In this document: positions 9,168-18,379 of the stretch, one piece after another | How the letters are laid out: each line of letters starts with the position of its first letter | How positions within the stretch are numbered: position 1 is the first letter of the stretch | DNA from: JBIQJD01 sp044507695 | GTDB taxonomy: Bacteria; Bacteroidota; Ignavibacteria; Ignavibacteriales; Ignavibacteriaceae | Length of the DNA stretch: 64,000 nucleotides | Assembly: GCA_044507695.1 (NCBI GenBank) | Contig: JBIQJD010000018.1 | Coordinates: forward strand, 7,561-71,560 | Direction: 5' to 3' | Notes under the pieces: model-generated | Databases searched by the model: none | What the model was told of the DNA's origin: nothing | Seen by the model: the letters and a program-made list of their open reading frames with translations, nothing else | Program-made: the position numbers and the translations under genes

Positions 9168-10160
9168 ATGAATAATAAGAAAATTGCGGTTGTAACCGGT
9201 GCTAACGGATTTGTAGGCAGCCACCTGGTTGATCACCTGCTTGAAGAAAATTTTACGGTTAAATGTATTACACGTAAAACAAGTGATTTGAAATGGCTTA
9301 AAGGAAAAGATGTTGAAATTTTTGATTGCGGTTTAACAAATAAAGAGGCGTTAAAAAAAGCATTCTATGGTGCAGAGTATATCTACCACGTTGCCGGAGT
9401 TGTAAAATCAAAAACTCCTGATGGTTATTTTAAAGGAAATGTTGATACAACAAGGGTGCTTCTTGAAACTGCACTTGAGTTTAAAGATGTTTTAAAAAGA
9501 TTTTTAATTGTAAGCAGCCAGACTGCATGCGGTCCGTCATTAAACGGAAAAGTTATAAATGAAAAAGATGAATGTAAACCAATAACAACATACGGAAGAA
9601 GTAAACTTGCTCAGGAGGAATTAGCACGGGCTTACATGGATAAACTTCCAATTACTATCTGCCGTGCACCTGCTGTTTATGGTGAACGTGATACAGAAAT
9701 ATTTATATTCTTCCAGACATTTAATAAAGGATTGATGACCGAAGTTGGTTTTGATAGAAAAAGAGTAAGCCTTATTCATGTTAAAGATCTTGTAAGAGGA
9801 TTTTATCTTGCCTCAATGAGTGAAAAGGCAATTGGACAAACATATTTTATCAGTTCAGAAAAATATTATACATGGAAAGAAGTTGGAGATATTACTTCAA
9901 AAGTTTTAAATAAGAAACCATTAAAAGTTAAAGTGCCGCATTTAATTGTTTATATAATTGCTGGCATTGCTCAATTCTTTGCGCAGTTTAGTTCAAAACC
10001 TGCTACGCTTAATCTTGAAAAAGCCAGAGATTTAGTTCAGCATGCATGGATTTGTGATACTTCTAAAGCAACTATAGATTTTGGATACAGGCAGCAGATT
10101 TCTTTGGAGGAAGGGATTAAAAGAACCTGCGATTGGTACAAAGAGATGAACTGGCTTTAA
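9168..10160 (+). CDS. Extended SDR, NAD-dependent epimerase/dehydratase
   Basis: A 330-residue Rossmann protein with the extended-SDR signature VVTGANGFVGSHLVDHL (about 8-24; GxxGxxG for NAD(P)) and the catalytic set S117, Y132-x3-K136 (TTYGRSKLAQEEL). A C-terminal hydrophobic stretch (LIVYIIAGIAQFFAQF) may sit at the membrane. It lies divergently from the serine-palmitoyltransferase-like gene. CerR-type ceramide reductases belong to this superfamily, so reduction of the keto group of a sphingoid lipid is a reasonable inference. Other sterol/lipid or sugar substrates are possible. A TATAAT at 9143-9148 could be its -10 element. Confidence 0.72.
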   Translation: MNNKKIAVVTGANGFVGSHLVDHLLEENFTVKCITRKTSDLKWLKGKDVEIFDCGLTNKEALKKAFYGAEYIYHVAGVVKSKTPDGYFKGNVDTTRVLLETALEFKDVLKRFLIVSSQTACGPSLNGKVINEKDECKPITTYGRSKLAQEELARAYMDKLPITICRAPAVYGERDTEIFIFFQTFNKGLMTEVGFDRKRVSLIHVKDLVRGFYLASMSEKAIGQTYFISSEKYYTWKEVGDITSKVLNKKPLKVKVPHLIVYIIAGIAQFFAQFSSKPATLNLEKARDLVQHAWICDTSKATIDFGYRQQISLEEGIKRTCDWYKEMNWL

Positions 10161-10175
10161 TTAAATGAAAACTTA

Positions 10176-10580
10176 TCAATTGTTCTTTGCCCCTTCCGCA
10201 ATCCATGTTCTTATCCCTTTTACCTGGTTTTCAGTTAAAGGCGGATATGGAATTGGAGGCATTGGAGTTGGACTTGCAAATTGAGGATCAATCGCCCAGA
10301 CCAACCTGCTGCTGTTTGGTTCAAACGGAAAAACGATTGATGGATCTGCCGTTGTGTTAATGTAGGAAGTTAAGCTTAATCCGCCGGCTCTTGTTGCATC
10401 CTCATGACAGCCTGATGTGGCACATTTTACTTCAAATACCGGCTGAATGTGCTGTGTGAAACTCACATTCTTATCCGGAATAATTCTTTTATCCAGTTCT
10501 TCTCCACTGATTGTATCTTTACAGCCTGAATAAATTAAAATGAGAAATATTGTTGATAAGCCGGCTAATAAAAATTTCAT
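10176..10580 (-). CDS. Small haem-binding-like lipoprotein with CX4CH motif
   Basis: A 134-residue lipoprotein: signal peptide with lipobox near residue 20 (LIYSGC). The body has FTQHIQPVFEVKCATSGCHE, a CX4CH haem-attachment-like motif, followed by AGGLSL and, near the end, LTENQVKGIRTWIAEGA. This order (single C..CH, GGL.L, then a C-terminal helix xxxxIxxWIxxGA) is that of the small planctomycete-type cytochrome c-like domains. The motif has four residues between cysteines instead of two. If haem is attached it is probably an outer- or inner-membrane-anchored electron carrier. Convergent with the SDR gene. Confidence 0.65.
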   Translation of the reverse strand: MKFLLAGLSTIFLILIYSGCKDTISGEELDKRIIPDKNVSFTQHIQPVFEVKCATSGCHEDATRAGGLSLTSYINTTADPSIVFPFEPNSSRLVWAIDPQFASPTPMPPIPYPPLTENQVKGIRTWIAEGAKNN

Positions 10581-10604
10581 GAGATCATACCATCAAAATA
10601 ATAA

Positions 10605-10626
10605 AGGCTCAAAAACTTTTGAGCCT
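10605..10626 (-). terminator. Terminator of tRNA-Ala
   Basis: Perfect 10-bp stem AGGCTCAAAA / TTTTGAGCCT with a 2-base AC centre, beginning 6 bases after the 3' end of the tRNA on the minus strand and followed there by TTTATTAT. It probably ends the tRNA transcript. Confidence 0.65.
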
Positions 10627-10631
10627 GTTTG

Positions 10632-10704
<73 letters not shown>

Positions 10705-10797
10705 GATAAATTTGTTAATTAAAATATGAAGATTTAATTTTTGTTCCAATATTTCACCCATTTCTTAATCAATTTTAATGAAAAAGCAGAGGAATTA

Positions 10798-11442
10798 ATG
10801 TTCAAAAATTTGGTACTGCCATGTCTTTTAATTTCTTTTTTATTCTTTGGCTGTGATGATGAACCTGTTTCACCCGAAGAGATTGCTGGCAGAATTCAGC
10901 CGCTGGCTGTAGGCAATGAATGGCATTTTATTGATTCAATTTATAAATCCGGAACAGTTTCAACGGGTGAAACGATAATCAAAGTTTCTGCAAAATCTGT
11001 TTTGAGTGGAGAAGAAGTATTCAATTGGCAGGTTTTTGGAGGCAATCAGCTGCTGCGTACAAATCTTGTAAATACTGGTGTAAACGGTTTGTGGCATTAC
11101 GGAGAGATAATCGGAAGTGATTCCTTATTCATTAAAAAACAATGGGCAAAATATCCGGTTCAAATCGGAGAAAGTTTTACAGAGCCAAGATTTACTTATG
11201 ATGATATCAATCATTCATTCAGCCAGACTGATACCTGGACATGGACCTGTATAAACAAGGATTATATAATTACTCTTCAGGATGGTACTAAAATAAAATG
11301 CATCGTATTTAAAACTGTTGATAAAACAGGATCAGAAGTAAATATTTTATATTCTGAAAATATTGGTTATGCAGGTTGGATAACAATAGTTAATGGGGAA
11401 GTTGTTTTTAAAGAGACATTATCAACATACTTGTTGAAATAA
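10798..11442 (+). CDS. Hypothetical lipoprotein
   Basis: A 214-residue protein beginning MFKNLVLPCLLISFLFFGC, a lipoprotein signal peptide with C19 as the lipid-bearing cysteine. I chose the ATG at 10798 because AGAGG lies just upstream and it gives a clean signal peptide; a TTG at 10741 would add 19 unneeded residues. The mature part has IQPLAVGNEWHFIDS and repeated aromatic beta-strands (WQVFGG, TWTWTCI), typical of all-beta periplasmic lipoproteins of this phylum. No function recognised. It follows tRNA-Ala, which is on the other strand, and ends before a bidirectional terminator. Confidence 0.75.
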   Translation: MFKNLVLPCLLISFLFFGCDDEPVSPEEIAGRIQPLAVGNEWHFIDSIYKSGTVSTGETIIKVSAKSVLSGEEVFNWQVFGGNQLLRTNLVNTGVNGLWHYGEIIGSDSLFIKKQWAKYPVQIGESFTEPRFTYDDINHSFSQTDTWTWTCINKDYIITLQDGTKIKCIVFKTVDKTGSEVNILYSENIGYAGWITIVNGEVVFKETLSTYLLK

Positions 11443-11519
11443 TTATTAAAAATTAATATTTATTTCATCATTTCGGCTTAAGGGAGAAATCGTAAATCTA
11501 TTTTAATTTTAAAATTAGA

Positions 11520-11543
11520 AAGGCTGTCTGAGAAGACAGCCTT
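11520..11543. terminator. Bidirectional terminator
   Basis: Perfect 10-bp stem AAGGCTGTCT / AGACAGCCTT around a GAGA loop, between two convergent genes. It has T-rich flanks on both strands, so it can serve the lipoprotein gene and the T9SS-sorted gene. Confidence 0.75.
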
Positions 11544-11566
11544 TAACTTTTAAAAAATGAACTTGT

Positions 11567-13522
11567 TTATTTCATTAAGATCATCTTCTTGGTTAATGAT
11601 TGATCACCATTCTGAATTGAGTAGATATATGTTCCGCTTGGCAGATTAGAAGCATCAAACGAAACGTTATGAGTTCCGGCCTGCATCATTTCATTATTCA
11701 ATAATGTTGCAACCTCTTCACCCAATGTGTTGAATATCTTTAATGTAACATTTGATTCAGCGGGAATGTTGAATCTTATAGTTGTTACAGGGTTAAATGG
11801 ATTGGGGAAGTTCTGCTCAAGGCTGAATGATTTTGGAAGTACAACATCAACTTCAACTTCCTGTGAGTATGAGAATGTTCCGTCCAAATCGATTTGTTTC
11901 AAACGATAAACGTATTTCATTTCAGAAACATTTTCATCTATGAAAGAATATTTCTGAGCCTCTGTTGTTGTTCCTTTTCCGTCAATGAATCCTATGGTTC
12001 TGAATTCACCATCAACAGCTTTCCTTTCAATCTCAAAACCGCGGTTGTTTGATTCAGTTGCGGTGGACCAGCTAAGTGTAACTTTACTGCCTGCTACCTG
12101 AGCAGCGAATGAAGATAATTCAACCGGTACCGGTACATCTATCATGAATGGATCAATTGCTGTAATAGTTGCGCTGTTAGGTCCGGATGGAGGAGATATA
12201 ATTAATATTTCCTCATTTGAGTTTTCAAAATAGATAAGATTACCTGCGTAATCTACAGCAGCTTTACTTCTTGTTCTCGAACCATTACCCTGCAAATCAG
12301 CAAAAGCGAGAGTTCTGGTTGGCGCTGCAGCAGTTAAATTTGTTAGAGTATAAATTCCACCTGCACCATCTTCATTTCCGGTTTGATCAGCAGTTACATA
12401 CAAAATATCATCTGTTGCAGCATCTGTTGCTCCTCTCCATATATCCATTGAAACAGCATCACCTGATTCAAATGGGAATTTCCAAACAGCATTTGCTAAT
12501 GTCTGCGGAGTTGGAGTTGGCATATTAAATTTAAGAACACCGCTTTGTCCTGCTGAACCAGAAGCAGTTCCACCGGTAGCGTTGTAAGTGGCATAAAGTG
12601 CACCGCCATCACCGGCTGTTACACCCCAGAAGAATGTAGATGCATCACCGCCAATTAACGAATCTACTGTTCCACTGTAAACGGCAGAGTTACCGATTGC
12701 GGCACCAAGTATTGCAGTTGTTGATGCAATATATAAATATCTGTTTGCGCCGCTTCCAACCACACATATACCATTTAATAATCCTGATGTTGGAATTGTA
12801 TCGATAAGTTTTGTAACTACCAGTGAATCAGGATGGAATCTGTAAATTTCTTTTGCAGTTCTGCCGATTACATAAATGTAACCATCTTCATCCGTTACAG
12901 GGTCATATCTTTTATCTGAAGGACCAAGTTGCTCTCCTGTAGTAGTTAATTGCGCATTTCCAAGTACATCACCATACAACAAACCATTGGAGCCAACACG
13001 GCCAACGCCGGTAAAATTCCAAGCGCCGCCGCCAGGTGTGGTAACACCGTATGCAAACCCAAAATTTCTCCAGGCAGGATTAGTTAAAACTGTAACACCT
13101 CTTGTTGATATTCCAGCCGCATCTGAACCTGCATTATAAATTATTGTATAAGCATTATGTCCGGTTGCTTGTGAAGCAGTAATCTCAATAGTGTAACTTC
13201 CTACAGGAAGAGGATCACCATTATCGTCTCTTCCATCAAATGGAACTGTATGGAAGCCGCCTTTTATATTAAGATTAATTGTACGAACAACTGTTGATCC
13301 ACTTTTAATTTTTACCGCAACATCTGAAGCCTGCACAGTATCCTGCAGCATAAAATGAATTTCAGCCGCAGTTCCATCAAGAAAGTTGCCGTCAAAAGGA
13401 TCTTCTGAACCCGGCTGGCTGATGTGTATATCGAAAGGATATACATTTGCTTTAACCGGATTGTTGTATAATCCAATTAGAAGAATTAAAACAAACAGAG
13501 CCGGTAAGTGTTTTAATCGCAT
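11567..13522 (-). CDS. T9SS-sorted propeller-like secreted protein
   Basis: A 651-residue secreted protein. Signal peptide (about 1-25), then a FlgD-like Ig segment (VPFDGRDDNGDPLPVGSYTI), a propeller-like region (about 130-450) with short GYIYVIGRTAKEIYRF-type blades, a linker domain (about 465-555; VELSSFAAQVAGSKVTLSW, then NNRGFEIERK), and the C-terminal type IX sorting domain (FSLEQNFPNPFNPVTTIRF to KKMILMK). The sorting domain is known to direct export through T9SS and to be cleaved and replaced by a surface anchor. The ligand of the propeller is unknown. The neighbour at 13582 has the same plan but little direct similarity outside the C-terminus. Confidence 0.85.
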   Translation of the reverse strand: MRLKHLPALFVLILLIGLYNNPVKANVYPFDIHISQPGSEDPFDGNFLDGTAAEIHFMLQDTVQASDVAVKIKSGSTVVRTINLNIKGGFHTVPFDGRDDNGDPLPVGSYTIEITASQATGHNAYTIIYNAGSDAAGISTRGVTVLTNPAWRNFGFAYGVTTPGGGAWNFTGVGRVGSNGLLYGDVLGNAQLTTTGEQLGPSDKRYDPVTDEDGYIYVIGRTAKEIYRFHPDSLVVTKLIDTIPTSGLLNGICVVGSGANRYLYIASTTAILGAAIGNSAVYSGTVDSLIGGDASTFFWGVTAGDGGALYATYNATGGTASGSAGQSGVLKFNMPTPTPQTLANAVWKFPFESGDAVSMDIWRGATDAATDDILYVTADQTGNEDGAGGIYTLTNLTAAAPTRTLAFADLQGNGSRTRSKAAVDYAGNLIYFENSNEEILIISPPSGPNSATITAIDPFMIDVPVPVELSSFAAQVAGSKVTLSWSTATESNNRGFEIERKAVDGEFRTIGFIDGKGTTTEAQKYSFIDENVSEMKYVYRLKQIDLDGTFSYSQEVEVDVVLPKSFSLEQNFPNPFNPVTTIRFNIPAESNVTLKIFNTLGEEVATLLNNEMMQAGTHNVSFDASNLPSGTYIYSIQNGDQSLTKKMILMK

Positions 13523-13555
13523 AGTACCTCCGAGAATTATTTAGAGAAAAGAATG

Positions 13556-13576
13556 GTGCCGGCATTACACCGGCAC
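13556..13576 (-). terminator. Terminator between two T9SS cargo genes
   Basis: 7-bp GC-rich stem GTGCCGG / CCGGCAC with loop CATTACA, just beyond the stop of the 13582 gene on the minus strand and followed there by ATTCTTTTC. It probably separates the two cargo transcripts. Confidence 0.6.
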
Positions 13577-13581
13577 TTTTA

Positions 13582-15066
13582 TTATTTAATTAACGTCATC
13601 TTCTTTGTAAACTGCTGATCATTGCTTCTTAATACATACAGGTATGTACCTGAAGCGAGTTTGGAAGCATCAAACGTAATTTTATATGTGCCCTGGCTGA
13701 AATTTTGTGAATTAATTAATGTGGTAACCAATTCACCATTTATATTGTATACAGCAAGATTAACATCGGATTCTTTTGGTACTGAAAATTCAATTGTTGT
13801 AGTTGGGTTGAACGGATTTGGATAATTTTGATTGAGTGAGAAATTATCAGGAACAGAAAATTCATCTTTCTCAATTCCGGTTATTGTAATTGGAATGTTG
13901 GGAAGTTCACCAGAGAATGACCATTTCTCAACTGTCCATCCATTGTATGATTGTGAGTAAATATTTCCATTCTCATCAAAATCAACATTAAAGGTTGAAG
14001 TAAAGCCGGATGCATTTCCCGGTGTATTACCGCCGGAACGGGTTGAGTAAGAACCGGTCATATCAAAATTCCATTGTGCTACATCAATGGTGTCTAACAG
14101 TTCTCCGGTATTTGGATTAACGAAAAACATCTTACCATATTGATAGTAAACTGAACTTAAAGAAAATATAGTGCTTATATCTGCTGCGAAAGCAAGGATA
14201 TTATTGCCATCTAAATAGGTTAATCCTAATGGACCCGGATTCAAAGTATCTGTTCCGGTATCTGCAATTTTAACATCACTGAACTGAAGATTGAAACCAT
14301 CATAAAGTGTGTAGCCGGATTCAGGGCTTCCTACATAGCAGTAAATTTCTTTTGTGGTATAGTTAGAAACGTACAGTAATGTACCTTCGCTATTTGTTGT
14401 AATTCCTCTGATTGATCCTGTATCAGGAAGTGTAATTGTCTGTAATGGAGTAGTTGTGAATGGAGAAGTTTGCCAAGCAGGATCATTTTCAATAGAATTA
14501 AAAACTAAAATTTCGGCAGGTGCATCTGTTTTAAGTGAAGCAACGTATACTCTGCCCTGACCATCTACATGAATTGCCCAGAGAGAATCTGCACCAGTTA
14601 CTAATCTGTAAGGAGCTGATTCAACAGAATCTGCACCAAGTTGAAATACAAGGATGTTTCTTTCAGCATCGTTATTGGCAACAAAGATATAGGAATCTTT
14701 AGCTGCAATATCCATTGCCTGTTCCATTTCAACCTGATCAAAACCATTTATCCATAACTGTCTATCACCCCTGGAGCCGTAATGTGTTCCCATTCTTCCA
14801 TTAGCAGAATCAGCATTCGAATAACCAATTAAATAATTTGTACTTTGCACGGATGCAGAAGGTTCTCTTTGTGAAAGAGCAACGAATGTATTCTCACTTA
14901 TTACTGCGACATCAATACAATTTTGTCCTATAGCATTATCATCAGGAGATGTATCATAGGTTGCATAATCACAGGTCCATTCGCCATCGAATGATTGAGC
15001 TTTATTGTTATAAGAAAAAATAATAACCAAGGTAAGGAGAGAAATAAGAGTAGACCATTTATTCAT
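13582..15066 (-). CDS. T9SS-sorted propeller-like secreted protein
   Basis: A 494-residue secreted protein. Signal peptide (about 1-23, ending NKAQ); residues 25-395 contain propeller-type strands (GQGRVYVASLKTDAPAEILV, GTLLYVSNYTTKEIYCYVG, ENGNIYSQSYNGWTVEKWSF). The last 85 residues are the type IX sorting domain (FSLNQNYPNPFNPTTTIEFS to KKMTLIK). It lacks the extra linker domain of the 11567 neighbour. Likely a cell-surface or released protein; substrate unknown. A ribosome-binding sequence (GGAGG on the minus strand) sits just before the ATG. Confidence 0.85.
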   Translation of the reverse strand: MNKWSTLISLLTLVIIFSYNNKAQSFDGEWTCDYATYDTSPDDNAIGQNCIDVAVISENTFVALSQREPSASVQSTNYLIGYSNADSANGRMGTHYGSRGDRQLWINGFDQVEMEQAMDIAAKDSYIFVANNDAERNILVFQLGADSVESAPYRLVTGADSLWAIHVDGQGRVYVASLKTDAPAEILVFNSIENDPAWQTSPFTTTPLQTITLPDTGSIRGITTNSEGTLLYVSNYTTKEIYCYVGSPESGYTLYDGFNLQFSDVKIADTGTDTLNPGPLGLTYLDGNNILAFAADISTIFSLSSVYYQYGKMFFVNPNTGELLDTIDVAQWNFDMTGSYSTRSGGNTPGNASGFTSTFNVDFDENGNIYSQSYNGWTVEKWSFSGELPNIPITITGIEKDEFSVPDNFSLNQNYPNPFNPTTTIEFSVPKESDVNLAVYNINGELVTTLINSQNFSQGTYKITFDASKLASGTYLYVLRSNDQQFTKKMTLIK

Positions 15067-15254
15067 TTTGCCTCCGGTATTTTAGAAATGTTATGGAAAA
15101 GTGAATTGAATTTTCTAAAAATAACCTCAAATGTCAAGCGGTGATTTACTATTAAACATAACTTATTCTTGTAATTAAATTAAAAGTGAGAATAAGCTTA
15201 ATAATTTCTGAATAATTTTTCCGCATCAGTAACATTTTCTTATCTTTGAAACTT

Positions 15255-16610
15255 ATGAATCTACTTCCTCTTAACAGTTATTACAAAAAAATACTCCGCG
15301 TTGCAATTCCGGCAATTGCAGGACTTTCCACTCAAATGGTTGTCTCTCTTGTTGATGCAGCCATGGTTGGACGACTTGATGAAGCTCAATATGCGCTTGC
15401 TGCAATGGGAATAGGCGTTCTTGCCACCTGGGCACTTATAAGTTTTTTTTCAAGTCTGGCTACCGGAACTCATGTTCTTACAGCACGGAAATTCGGTTCA
15501 ACAAATTATGAGGATTGCAGCCTTGTGCTTAATAACTCACTTTTCATCGCAATTTTATTTGGAATTTTTGTTGCAGCAATCGGAGTTTTTCTTGCAGATC
15601 CCATTGCACATTTTTTCTCGGCAGATGAAATTGTGGGTAATTATGCATCAGAATATATTTTTTATAGATTTTTAGGAATCCCGTTTCTGCTTATCTCAGT
15701 TTCTTTTCGCGGCTTCTTTTTTGGGATAGGCAAGACAAAGATTTTTATGTATTCAGGAATATTTACTAATGTCCTGAATATCATTTTCAACTTCATGTTT
15801 ATTTATGGTAAATTTGGTATGCCGCGAATGGGATTAGCCGGTGCAGGGCTCGGTTCAACATTGGCTACAGGATTTGATTTTATTTTTTACACATTCATTC
15901 TCCTCCTTCCATTATACAGATCAAGGTACAGACCTCTTAAAAATGTTAGGATAAATTCCGCCATTCTAAAGAACATCTATAAAATTTCTCTTCCCGTTTC
16001 ATTTCAAAATGTATTTATCTTAATTGGCTTTCTTTCATTCATGGCAATCACAGGATTAATTGGTACAAAGGAACAGGCTGCATCTCAGGCAGTTGTAAGT
16101 ACTTTGTTCATGTCATTTCTTCCTTGCTTTGGATTTGGAATAGCTGCACAGACTTTGGTGGGGAATAATCTTGGCTCGGGAAAATTTCAGCTTGCAAAAA
16201 TTTATGGATTTGAAACTGCAAAAGTGGCAACATATTATACTTTATTTCTTGCCGTAATTTTTATTTCAATTCCTAATGTTGTTTTGCTGATAATTACAAC
16301 GGACAAATCAATTATTGAAGCCGCAACACCTGCTTTAAGAATTTCAGGATTTGCCCAGATATTTTATGCAGTTGGAGTTGTGCTTGCAAACGCACTACAG
16401 GCGGCAGGCAAAACCATGTTTGTTATGTTATCAGAAGTTATAACAAATCTGTTTATATACGTACCTCTTGCTTATTTTTTAGGAGTATTTCTTGGGCTTG
16501 GATTATCCTGGGCCTGGGTTGCACTTCCTGTTTATATAATAATTTATTCACTGGTAATCTTTCTGAAATTCAGGGAAGGGAAGTGGCATTATAATATTGA
16601 ACTTCATTGA
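15255..16610 (+). CDS. MATE family efflux transporter
   Basis: A 451-residue membrane protein with about 12 transmembrane helices. Opening ILRVAIPAIAGLSTQMVVSL followed by VDAAMVGRLDEAQYALAAMG is the classical start of DinF-type MATE exporters. These use Na+ or H+ gradients to expel cationic or planar drugs. The second half repeats the fold (SLPVSFQNVFILIGFLSFMA). I use the ATG at 15255; a TTG nine bases upstream is part of a TATCTTTG element that may be the promoter, so this mRNA may have almost no leader. It overlaps the convergent MFS gene by 7 bases. Confidence 0.9.
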   Translation: MNLLPLNSYYKKILRVAIPAIAGLSTQMVVSLVDAAMVGRLDEAQYALAAMGIGVLATWALISFFSSLATGTHVLTARKFGSTNYEDCSLVLNNSLFIAILFGIFVAAIGVFLADPIAHFFSADEIVGNYASEYIFYRFLGIPFLLISVSFRGFFFGIGKTKIFMYSGIFTNVLNIIFNFMFIYGKFGMPRMGLAGAGLGSTLATGFDFIFYTFILLLPLYRSRYRPLKNVRINSAILKNIYKISLPVSFQNVFILIGFLSFMAITGLIGTKEQAASQAVVSTLFMSFLPCFGFGIAAQTLVGNNLGSGKFQLAKIYGFETAKVATYYTLFLAVIFISIPNVVLLIITTDKSIIEAATPALRISGFAQIFYAVGVVLANALQAAGKTMFVMLSEVITNLFIYVPLAYFLGVFLGLGLSWAWVALPVYIIIYSLVIFLKFREGKWHYNIELH

Positions 16611-17821
16611 ACTGATTCGGCAATCTCTTTCTGGTTTATTTCAATTTTATCTTTAATCTTAAAGAATGAAAGAAAAGCAATCAGGCAGAAAAAAAATCCG
16701 GTTAATAAAAATGATAATCTTAATCCAATTATTCCGGCGCTGAATCCGCCTGCAAGAGGTCCAACCATATTCCCGATTATTTGAAAACTTGAAGCAACAC
16801 CAAGTACTCCGCCTCTCCGCTGAACAGAAATATTTCTGCTGATTGTAGTAAACAATAATGGAAGCAGTGCGCCGTATCCAAATCCCAACATAATTCTTAC
16901 AGGAATTAAGGTGAAGGGATCTGTAATTAGTGAATGAATCATATACATGATTCCTGTAATAAGTGCGGCATAAATCAAATTCTTTTTTATTCCTGTAGAT
17001 TCTACACGCTTTCCCCACCATGCTGCAGAAATTGTTGAGAACACTCCAACTATACTGTAAAGAGCACCTGTAATTGTTGGCAGCATAGATGTATTTATGT
17101 GTAAACTTTCAATATAGAAAACAAAAATAGGCCGCACAAAAGAAACTCCTAACGATGTAAGAGTTATCATTACTGCGGGAAAGAGTAGTTTATCATTCTT
17201 TAAAAGATATTTCCAGTTTTCTATGAATGAAAATATCTCTTCCGAATCAGACCGCTTTTCTTCCTTAACAAAAAACAGTACAAGCAAACCGGTTAAAAAC
17301 AACAAAGCAGCAACTAAAAAAAATACACTTCTGAATCCGATTATATCCGAAATTACTCCGCCTATCAGAGGACCTAAAACATTACCTGCCGCAGTTGCGG
17401 ATTGCAGCATTCCAAGTGCGTACGCGGTTTTTGATTCCGGTGTATTAGCTGCAATTAAAGCCATTGCTGCCGGAAGGAATCCGCTTAAAGCCCCTTGAAG
17501 CATTCTTGCCAGGAATAGGTGAGTTACGTTTTGTGAAAATCCAATTATAACTTGTGCTAATGCCAAACCAAAAACTGCGCGCAATGTCATCACCTTTCTT
17601 CCGTACTTATCACCAACGCTTCCCCAAACAGGCGCAAGAAAAAACGAAATGAAGAATGGTCCTGCAAATACAAGTCCGCTCCAGTTTGCGGCTTCTTCAA
17701 GATTATTAACTCCAAGATCTCTGACAAATAAAGGAAGGAAAGGAACAATTGAACTCATCCCCACCATTGCAAGAAACTGGCAAATCCAGACAATGAAAAG
17801 ATTTTTTCTCCAGGCGATCAT
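16604..17821 (-). CDS. MFS transporter (multidrug type)
   Basis: A 405-residue protein with 12 predicted transmembrane helices. Motif A is present in the first cytoplasmic loop (WGSVGDKYGRKVMTLRA), and the second half carries a shortened equivalent (WWGKRVESTGIKKN). N-terminal NLFIVWICQFLAMVGMSSIV and the central GPLIGGVISDIIGFRS place it near MdtG/TetA-like drug:H+ antiporters. The substrate cannot be read from the sequence. It converges on the MATE gene with a 7-base overlap, so two putative exporters lie tail to tail. Confidence 0.87.
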   Translation of the reverse strand: MIAWRKNLFIVWICQFLAMVGMSSIVPFLPLFVRDLGVNNLEEAANWSGLVFAGPFFISFFLAPVWGSVGDKYGRKVMTLRAVFGLALAQVIIGFSQNVTHLFLARMLQGALSGFLPAAMALIAANTPESKTAYALGMLQSATAAGNVLGPLIGGVISDIIGFRSVFFLVAALLFLTGLLVLFFVKEEKRSDSEEIFSFIENWKYLLKNDKLLFPAVMITLTSLGVSFVRPIFVFYIESLHINTSMLPTITGALYSIVGVFSTISAAWWGKRVESTGIKKNLIYAALITGIMYMIHSLITDPFTLIPVRIMLGFGYGALLPLLFTTISRNISVQRRGGVLGVASSFQIIGNMVGPLAGGFSAGIIGLRLSFLLTGFFFCLIAFLSFFKIKDKIEINQKEIAESVQ

Positions 17822-17947
17822 TAATTATAAATAATAAATAAAATCCCATAAACCACAGCTTAATTTAAGAAGATTGCCTGAAAGAATAGAATTGCATCTA
17901 AATTGAATGATGCCGGCTATATCCCATTAATATTAAAAAGAAATCGC

Positions 17948-17985
17948 TTGACATTTTTGCAGTATGGGGATATATTTTAGCCATG
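17948..17985 (+). promoter_or_regulatory. Promoter with transcription start at or near the ATG
   Basis: TTGACA at 17948-17953, a 17-bp spacer and TATATT at 17971-17976 form a near-ideal -35/-10 pair. The ATG of the following gene is at 17983, six bases after the -10 box, where the transcript would start. A leaderless mRNA is therefore predicted. Confidence 0.6.
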
Positions 17986-18375
17986 AAATTAAAGTCTACT
18001 ATATTTTTGATAGTATTTTCGGTTATTTCAACTGCGCTTGCAGGCGCATTCATTGAATTTTTTAATGCCCGCTCTGAAGGAGAAAATGTTAGACTCGAAT
18101 GGAAAGTGGGCGATGAATCTGCTCTTAAAAATTACGTCATAGAAAGAAAGACTCCGCAAAGCGAATATATGGAAATTGCTTCCATAAATCCGAAGGGTAA
18201 TAACTCAGTTTATAGTTATCTTGATGAATCTGTTTATAAAGCGAATGATATAGTATTCATTTACAGATTGAAAATTGTTGCCGATCAGATTTCTTACACC
18301 GAAGGAGTATCTGTTACACCAAGTGTTTCGGGCGTTAAAAGAACCTGGGGCAGTATAAAGGCTATGTTCAGATAA
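17983..18375 (+). CDS. Small secreted single-domain Fn3-like protein
   Basis: A 130-residue protein with a signal peptide (about 1-20, ending ALA) and one beta-sandwich domain: FIEFFNARSEGENVRLEWKV, then NYVIERK and a YRLKI strand. The same sequence pattern forms the linker domain just before the sorting domain in the T9SS cargo genes at 11567 and 37101 (VELxSFxAxVxxxxVTLxW, FEIExK, YRLKQIDLDG). Here it stands alone, without a sorting domain, and ends GSIKAMFR. Four bases separate it from the SpoIID-type lipoprotein gene, so both are probably co-transcribed from the promoter at 17948. Function unknown. Confidence 0.7.
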   Translation: MKLKSTIFLIVFSVISTALAGAFIEFFNARSEGENVRLEWKVGDESALKNYVIERKTPQSEYMEIASINPKGNNSVYSYLDESVYKANDIVFIYRLKIVADQISYTEGVSVTPSVSGVKRTWGSIKAMFR

Positions 18376-18379
18376 GTTA

